64,000 nt of DNA from Arbacia lixula (Eukaryota; Echinodermata; Echinoidea; Arbacioida; Arbaciidae): assembly GCA_963669155.1 (NCBI GenBank), contig OZ022597.1:9003250-9067249 (forward strand), read 5' to 3'. The notes under the pieces were generated by a model. That model was not told the origin of the DNA and searched no databases. It saw only the letters and a program-made list of their open reading frames with translations. A program made the position numbers and the translations under genes. Below, piece by piece: positions 59,316 to 64,000 of the stretch (within the stretch, counting starts at the first letter, position 1; the number at the start of each line of letters is the position of its first letter).

Positions 59316-59361
59316 CCCCCCCCCCCCCCCCACAGACACACACACACACACACACACACAC
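59316..59361 (+). repeat. Poly-C followed by CA microsatellite
   Basis: A run of about 16 C followed by about 13 CA units, 370 bp downstream of the FUT8-like stop codon. Confidence 0.9.
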
Positions 59362-59730
59362 TCAGCACCATCTTCACCTCACCACTGTTCTAGCTGTTTA
59401 CGGACCTAAAATAGTAATGCTCTATCAACGTCAACGCATGCGGAGAATCTGCGGTGCGTGCGCAGAAATTGTAATAGCGACCCCACCGCTGTTGCGTTCA
59501 AATCTAGGACAGGCCTTGTCTAGATCTGCGGCAATCATAGACATGATAATGTGGATCCATGGCAGAAAGAGGTTATCAGTTCGCTTGCAATTATTAAGTA
59601 TATATGTCCGCGATCACCGAAAAAGCAAAACCGTTTGTAAACGAGAGTGGTATCGCGGACGAAGGTCCCCATCACTCCCGCGTTGTTGAAAGCTCCGTCT
59701 GCTGCTGACCGAAAACAGATTCTTGTCATC

Positions 59731-60039
59731 TTACGTAACGACATCAACCGGTACGTAAACAGTGTCCGTTTTGTGGGCGGGGTAAACTCCTAGCACCTCA
59801 TCGGACTGGTTCAAGTTAACACCTGCAGAGTACCCCTCCCCAAGGATGCCGTAGGAGTAGATCAGGTCCCCCTTTCTGAAGGCGATCTCGTGGGAAGCCG
59901 AGGAGGGTTCATGGTCGCTGTTGGCTACCATTGGCAGCTGAAGCCGCTTGTAGAAGTAGTAGTTACAGTCTAGAGACCGTACCTGTCCGCATCTCTCGGG
60001 GTGCAGTGAGATCATTAGCTCGTAAGCTGATCGACAAAC
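59731..60039 (-). CDS. FUT8: FUT8-like terminal exon: VCR motif and SH3-like domain
   Basis: A 309-nt exon (acceptor ATGCAG) encoding VCRSAYELMISLHPERCGQV, a basic linker, then an SH3-like module: AFRKGDLIYSYGILGEGYSA, GVNLNQSDEVLGVYPAHKTD and a short tail before the stop. The pattern R-K-G-D-x-I, then G-Y-S-x-G-V-N, then G-x-Y-P matches the C-terminal SH3 domain of FUT8, which is unusual among glycosyltransferases and strengthens the family call. Confidence 0.9.
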   Translation of the reverse strand, partial: VCRSAYELMISLHPERCGQVRSLDCNYYFYKRLQLPMVANSDHEPSSASHEIAFRKGDLIYSYGILGEGYSAGVNLNQSDEVLGVYPAHKTDTVYVPVDVVT

Positions 60040-63000
60040 CTGCATAAAAAAATCAAAAGGGAAAAGGGTGAAAGAAGTGGCGGCTTTTATGGCTAATTGG
60101 CCTTTCTCATTGGAGGTGACGTCTCCGAAATTAGCCTAGTTACTAGGCTGAGGTATGCATGGTCACACTCGAGTCTAGCTTCAGGGTGAACTTTTCCTTA
60201 GTAATAACATGGTGCCAAAGGGAAAGACAGAGGAACGGAAAAGTACTATGGGGATGATGAGATTCAAACTGAGGCGTTAAAGTAATTTGCAGACATGGAT
60301 AAAGAGAGAGAGAGAGAAGGACGAAACAAGATAATAAAGCGTGTTTTCCTACCCCTGACGAGAACGTGCAGACGAGAAAGCTACTTTGGGTAAGAAGGTA
60401 CAAGTCGACGATGATGTCCGCCAACGATGTCACTGACCTCGGGTTCCCTCCCGTCATAGCGTTGTCCCGATCGCTAAGGAAAGTATAGTTTGGATACCTG
60501 CCTCAAGGTAAAGGATACAGTATATCGGTATGTCATTACAATATCAGCGAATGATTTGTGAAGATAAATACTAATTATTTCAAAGCATAGTATAGTTTGG
60601 ATACCTGCTTCAATTTGAACATCATGGAATGTATTGTGAAGATAAATCATCTTCCTTTCAAAGAATAGTATGGTTCGGAAACTGCTTCAAGGAAAAGGGA
60701 TATGTCGGTGTGTTATTTCAATATCAGGGAATGAATTGTGCAGATGAATTCTATTCCTTTTAAAGCATAGTGTAGTTCGGATACCTGCCTCAAGGAAAAT
60801 GATATGTCGGTATGTTATTTGAATATCGGGACTGAATTGTACCCAGAGAGCAAGAGAGGTTTACATGTCATGGGCTGTTGTAAAAGGTTGTTTGGTATCA
60901 ATGTGTTCGGAAGACCAGTCCGCACATTTTCTATTTGGACTATCTTTGCGATATGCTGCTGGAAAGAAATGGCATCCATTTTTCAAAATGGCCACCGTGG
61001 AAATGCAGTATTGACCACTATTTAATATAACATTTGTGTGGAACATTTGCCCACACCATATGAGGTATCATATTAAAGTAGATAAAATTTCCTACAAGGT
61101 GGTACAACATTTGTTAGATTTTGTGGAGATTTTCTTAACAATTCGGGGCAAAGAATATGAATTTTTACTACATTTTCCAAATTTTTAATTTCAGGGTAAT
61201 ACACATTCCTTCATATTTCCAACAATTTATTCATTAACTAAATGAAACTTTTCAGAAAACTGTCCAAGCATATGTCGTATACGATGTGCAAAATCAATTA
61301 CAGTGCTTATCTTAATATGAAGTTGTAGTAATCCAAAGTCCATACCTTGATGTTAGCCAAGGCCGATTTTTGTATATTTCTGTTCCTCTGCCCTATGTTT
61401 AACACGCAAAACCGTATATTGCGTCTGTATGTTCCTTGTGTTCATTATGAGCCTCTTGTGTCCACATATTCTCCCATATTACAATTTGTTTCTTGTCTTC
61501 ATCATCATGATAATGTTTGGTAAAGTGATGAGTGTTCCTAATATAGGTTTATGAGTACGCAAGCCTGACGCAGGTGAAAACGTCCAAGTGAGGAACCCGC
61601 CTTAATAGGTTGTATTTTTAATGTATGTTTTAATGGCTACGAATCATTTTATCACTGAGACCTGATATACGGTTCTCCCCTTAAAATAATAGCAGAAAAA
61701 CATGTTGCACTGGTCTTGACATCCACTATGACCTACCAAATAACCGCCATTTTCCAAAATGGCCGCCACGTGTGACTATTTGTGACCATATCACGGCTAA
61801 TACAGTATAAAGATTTGTAATTTATGTGGCGTTAAACCGATTACAGGGATTAAATAATCCATGAAGTTATTCAAAGTGATCCATGAAATAACTTGACATT
61901 CTTAACAAGAGCTGACATTGATAACGACGGCTGGTTTTGTCTTCATCAACTTACATTGCTATATTAATCTGGTTCAGTGTTTTGGACTTTGGAAAACCAT
62001 AACTACTATGTATCATATGTATCATATGGGTTGAACGTGGTACATATGAGCCTCAGTAGGCCCACATGATTCCCATATGGGCCTCAGATACTTTGCTATC
62101 TGGGTAATAAAATGTCACAAAACAAAAACCTAGAAAATCTGACATATCTTGACTTTATGATTTTGTAAATTTAGCTTGATGTGAGTTGAAACTGATTTTT
62201 TAAATTATTTATCAAAAGTGTCAACAGTTTTATAAAACACCTAGTACAAGCATAGATTACTATAACTTTCCATCTAAGAGAAGATTAGATTCTTCTACAC
62301 TCAAATTTTATTTAATATGGTCACCACATCATGTAGTTCCATAATCTACCAATCTTAACTCATTCGGGGAGAAGACCTTTCTAGGGCAAAGATAATTTTT
62401 AGTTTCCAAATTGGTAACACTATCTTTTTAAACAAAACGTCAAAAACAACCAATTAGAGCAATGATTATTCCAATTTGAAAAGCAAAAATATAATTTCAG
62501 CGCCACTTTGAAGATGTATTGATTATTTGACCTAAACATGACCGCTTTGCCTAAATACTTTTAAATCTTCAATTTACATATATTTTTTAATGATTAGGAC
62601 ATAAGCCGTAAATGCTACCATTTTCTGTATTTTAACTATTGTATAATATTGAGTCTATCATATTTTTCGTTGTGACCGTGTCTATCTCGCCCGACATCTA
62701 GCAGTAATCAAATTATGAGCTACGCTTTGTAAGTTTATAGTCCTTCATTGTTTCTGAATGACTAAAAAAGTGAAATCCCAAACTTACTTGTTCATTATCT
62801 CGTCGATCACACCTACATCGTCCGTTGCCAAGTAAACCCTTTTTGTGGATGATTGCTCTTTCACGTCTCGTCTTTGGAAATATTTTTCGACCTCCCCCAT
62901 GTATTCTTCTACTTCGTGTTTCCCGCTGTCGACTTTGAGTTTATCTCCCCGCCGAATGTGCAATCTAATTTATAATACACAAAAATGTAACACCAAAAAC

Positions 63001-63863
63001 ATGTAAGATTCGATTTGATGGCAAACCTTTGGCCGCTTTTGACTCCAAATGTAATTATTCGATTTTCATGATCTGATGATGATGATATTGCCAGAATATA
63101 AGTACCAAATTGAGAATTAATGACATACCGACACCGGTTTACGTCAGGTAAATGCTAGCTGATTTGAATCATTTATCGGGTCATGCGGATTAGTACCCTT
63201 GTGTCTGTATCGGTTTTGAAAATCAGGGCCCCGTAACATAAAGGTTTGTGAACAATTGCAAAAGTGAAAGTCAAATTCTGATTGGTTACCGGTCAGTCAT
63301 TTGAACAAAAAGCGCATGTAGCATTGGTGTTGATTGGCCACTGCCATTTTGCGATTGATTGAGTACTTTTATGTTACGGCACACTGGTCTGTCCTCATGG
63401 TGATATCACCGCCTGGCAAGCATTTAATGTACGGTTAATTCCTCTGCCTGGAATTATTAATCCTTCACTTGCCGGATATAATGCTGCTCTATATGATGTG
63501 TGTGCACTAGTGCAGGAAAATGCGCATATAGAACGAAAGGGCTTAACCAATCATGGGAAACAGATTCATCAATAAGATGTATTTCATGGAGAGCGCCTCC
63601 TACAGCGCGTACACACCCGACGACTGGACCTCCAAGACTAAACATTTCTTTCCTCCGATGAATCTCCTCACTGACATTTTTGTTAGGTTTAAAGATGTAT
63701 CGCATGAATTGCCCCGTCCACCAAGCAGCTGGGTCGCAGGCCACCCCACGGAGCTCTGCTAGAATATGACGGGGAATCAGCGGCGGAGAGAAAGCAGGGA
63801 GCTGTTTGAGCCGCGGGATGAGAATCTCCACGATTGGCGCCCTCTTGAGTTTATCCAAGTCTT
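59731..63863 (-). CDS. FUT8: FUT8-like alpha-1,6-fucosyltransferase, C-terminal five exons (partial)
   Basis: FUT8 enzymes act in the Golgi lumen, moving fucose from GDP-fucose to the innermost GlcNAc of N-glycans. Exons in transcript order: 63617-63863, 62788-62964, 60353-60497, 60039 down to the stop at 59731, all with GT/AG borders and matching phases; the 5-prime part (membrane anchor, stem, start of catalytic domain) lies beyond 64000 or in exons I could not identify. Recognisable FUT8 landmarks in order: DPAAWWTGQFMRYIFKPN, the GDP-fucose-binding G-L-H-I-R-R-G-D-K (FUT8 has H-V-R-R-T-D-K), VYLATDD, YPNYTFLSD, FLVCTFSS, VCRSAYELM and a C-terminal SH3-like domain. The gene symbol denotes family resemblance only; orthology was not tested. 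Confidence 0.85.
60353..60497 (-). CDS. FUT8: FUT8-like exon: YPNY-F-SD to CTFSS
   Basis: A 145-nt exon starting with the G that completes Lys, then YPNYTFLSDRDNAMTGGNPR, DIIVDLYLLTQSSFLVCTFS and SG. FUT8 has Y-P-N-Y-E-F-I-S-D and F-L-V-C-T-F-S-S-Q here; this copy has Gly where Gln is usual. Degenerate tandem copies of its acceptor region lie in the intron just upstream. Confidence 0.87.
60474..60850 (-). repeat. Degenerate tandem repeat spanning a FUT8-like splice acceptor
   Basis: About four copies of an 80-110 bp unit, recognised by TAGTTTGGATACCTGC at about 60485, 60592, 60670 (diverged) and 60772. The first copy contains the real acceptor and first codons (Tyr-Pro-Asn-Tyr) of exon 60353-60497; the others are intronic, and at least the second carries an AG acceptor followed by the same Tyr-Pro-Asn-Tyr codons and then a stop. 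Confidence 0.72.
60865..61580. repeat. Old dispersed repeat, copy 2
   Basis: Counterpart of 2930-4255 in the large intron of the FUT8-like gene. Its 61440-61540 part resembles the reverse complement of 4090-4200 (TTGTGTTCATTATG and ACAATTTGTTTCTTGTCTTC), suggesting a long degenerate palindrome. Confidence 0.45.
62788..62964 (-). CDS. FUT8: FUT8-like exon: HIRRGDK and LATDD motifs
   Basis: A 177-nt exon encoding LHIRRGDKLKVDSGKHEVEE then YMGEVEKYFQRRDVK and RVYLATDDVGVIDEIMN. The adjacent Arg pair is essential for fucosyl transfer in FUT8 homologues. The GTAAGT donor leaves two bases of a Lys codon that is completed by the first base of the next exon. Confidence 0.88.
63226..63381. mobile_element. 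GTAACATAAAGG palindromic MITE, copy 2
   Basis: Same family and orientation as 12899-13060: it begins GGGCCCCGTAACATAAAGG, contains TTCTGATTGGTTACCGGTCA and ends TTTTATGTTACGGCAC. It lies in an intron of the FUT8-like gene, between exons 63617-63863 and 62788-62964. Confidence 0.8.
63617..63863 (-). CDS. FUT8: FUT8-like exon: substrate-lobe region
   Basis: A 247-nt exon with acceptor TTTATAG and donor GTGTGT. It starts with a charged DLDKLKRAPIVEILIPRLKQ and contains DPAAWWTGQFMRYIFKPN, which aligns with the D-P-A-x-W-W-x-x-Q-F segment of FUT8. It ends at G-P-V-V-G with a split Gly codon. The open frame continues past the donor only because the intron lacks an early stop; reading it on would lose the essential R-R-x-D-K motif, which lies in the next exon. 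Confidence 0.85.
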
Positions 63864-64000
63864 CTATAAATAAAGGACAAAAAAGAAACAACAAAAAATA
63901 TAGTTTCCCTTGTTTAATGTTAGCGCTTCTGCAGATGTGACGATCCAATCCAATCCGCCCTGGATATTGGATTCGTGTAAAAAGATGACATCACATTTTT

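Noticed and set aside
59417-59689. 90-codon plus-strand ORF near the FUT8-like 3-prime end
   Set aside because: Arg-rich with no recognisable motif, and opposite to the likely 3-prime UTR of the FUT8-like gene.
60143-60352. Open frame after CTFSSG (GVGKHALLSC)
   Set aside because: Intron read-through after the donor at 60352. The VCRSAYE continuation in exon 59731-60039 matches FUT8.
63457-63616. Apparent continuation of the FUT8-like exon in the same open frame (GCVRAVGGALHEIH)
   Set aside because: It reads past a GTGTGT donor into the intron. The true continuation, with the essential HIRRGDK motif and matching phase, is the exon at 62788-62964.

Overview
The window is animal genomic DNA: AT-rich and intron-rich, with GT/AG splice signals, several families of non-LTR retrotransposons, miniature inverted-repeat elements (MITEs) and long homopolymer G/C tracts. 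There are no bacterial-style operons. A receptor tyrosine phosphatase, a FUT8-type fucosyltransferase, a Death-domain exon and the RTE-like and L2/CR1-like LINEs together fit a marine invertebrate deuterostome. An echinoderm is my best guess, but it is an inference and no species can be named.

The main gene is a receptor-type protein tyrosine phosphatase (RPTP) on the minus strand, readable from the start codon at 52688 to the stop at 19070. I could chain 37 coding exons with matching phases, totalling 2820 nt (939 codons plus stop). They encode a signal peptide (two exons), a Thr/Ser-rich stalk, one transmembrane helix, and a single complete PTP domain with the WPD loop and the [10 protein letters not shown] active site. 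The stalk consists of 25 tiny exons, all phase 1-1. They form eight tandem copies of a three-exon cassette (16 + 16 + 31 residues) plus one extra 16-residue exon. Every stalk exon is open and flanked by usable splice sites. A second intact copy of the terminal exon lies 3.7 kb downstream, at 15354-15479.

Layout. 1-12.3 kb: intergenic repeats, including an RTE-like retrotransposon (6.4-7.9 kb, frameshifted at a G16 run), an L2-like 3-prime fragment and a 365-bp palindromic MITE. 12.3-15.2 kb: a GC-rich hairpin, a possible short first exon (minus), a palindromic MITE and a Death-domain exon (plus). 15.3-52.7 kb: the RPTP gene. Its introns carry a 3.4-kb retrotransposon nested inside an older one (25.9-30.4 kb), LTR-like insertions, a 2-kb terminal-inverted-repeat element and a 1.43-kb tandem duplication. 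52.7-59.7 kb: intergenic, with decayed LINE fragments and palindromic MITEs. 59.7-63.9 kb: the last five coding exons of a FUT8-like alpha-1,6-fucosyltransferase (minus); its 5-prime part lies beyond the window.

The two main proteins act at the cell surface and in the Golgi, and nothing in the sequence links them functionally. The most unusual feature is the expanded, phase-symmetric, individually skippable exon array of the RPTP stalk. It recalls the skippable Ser/Thr-rich exons of vertebrate CD45, on a much larger scale and embedded in actively rearranging introns.
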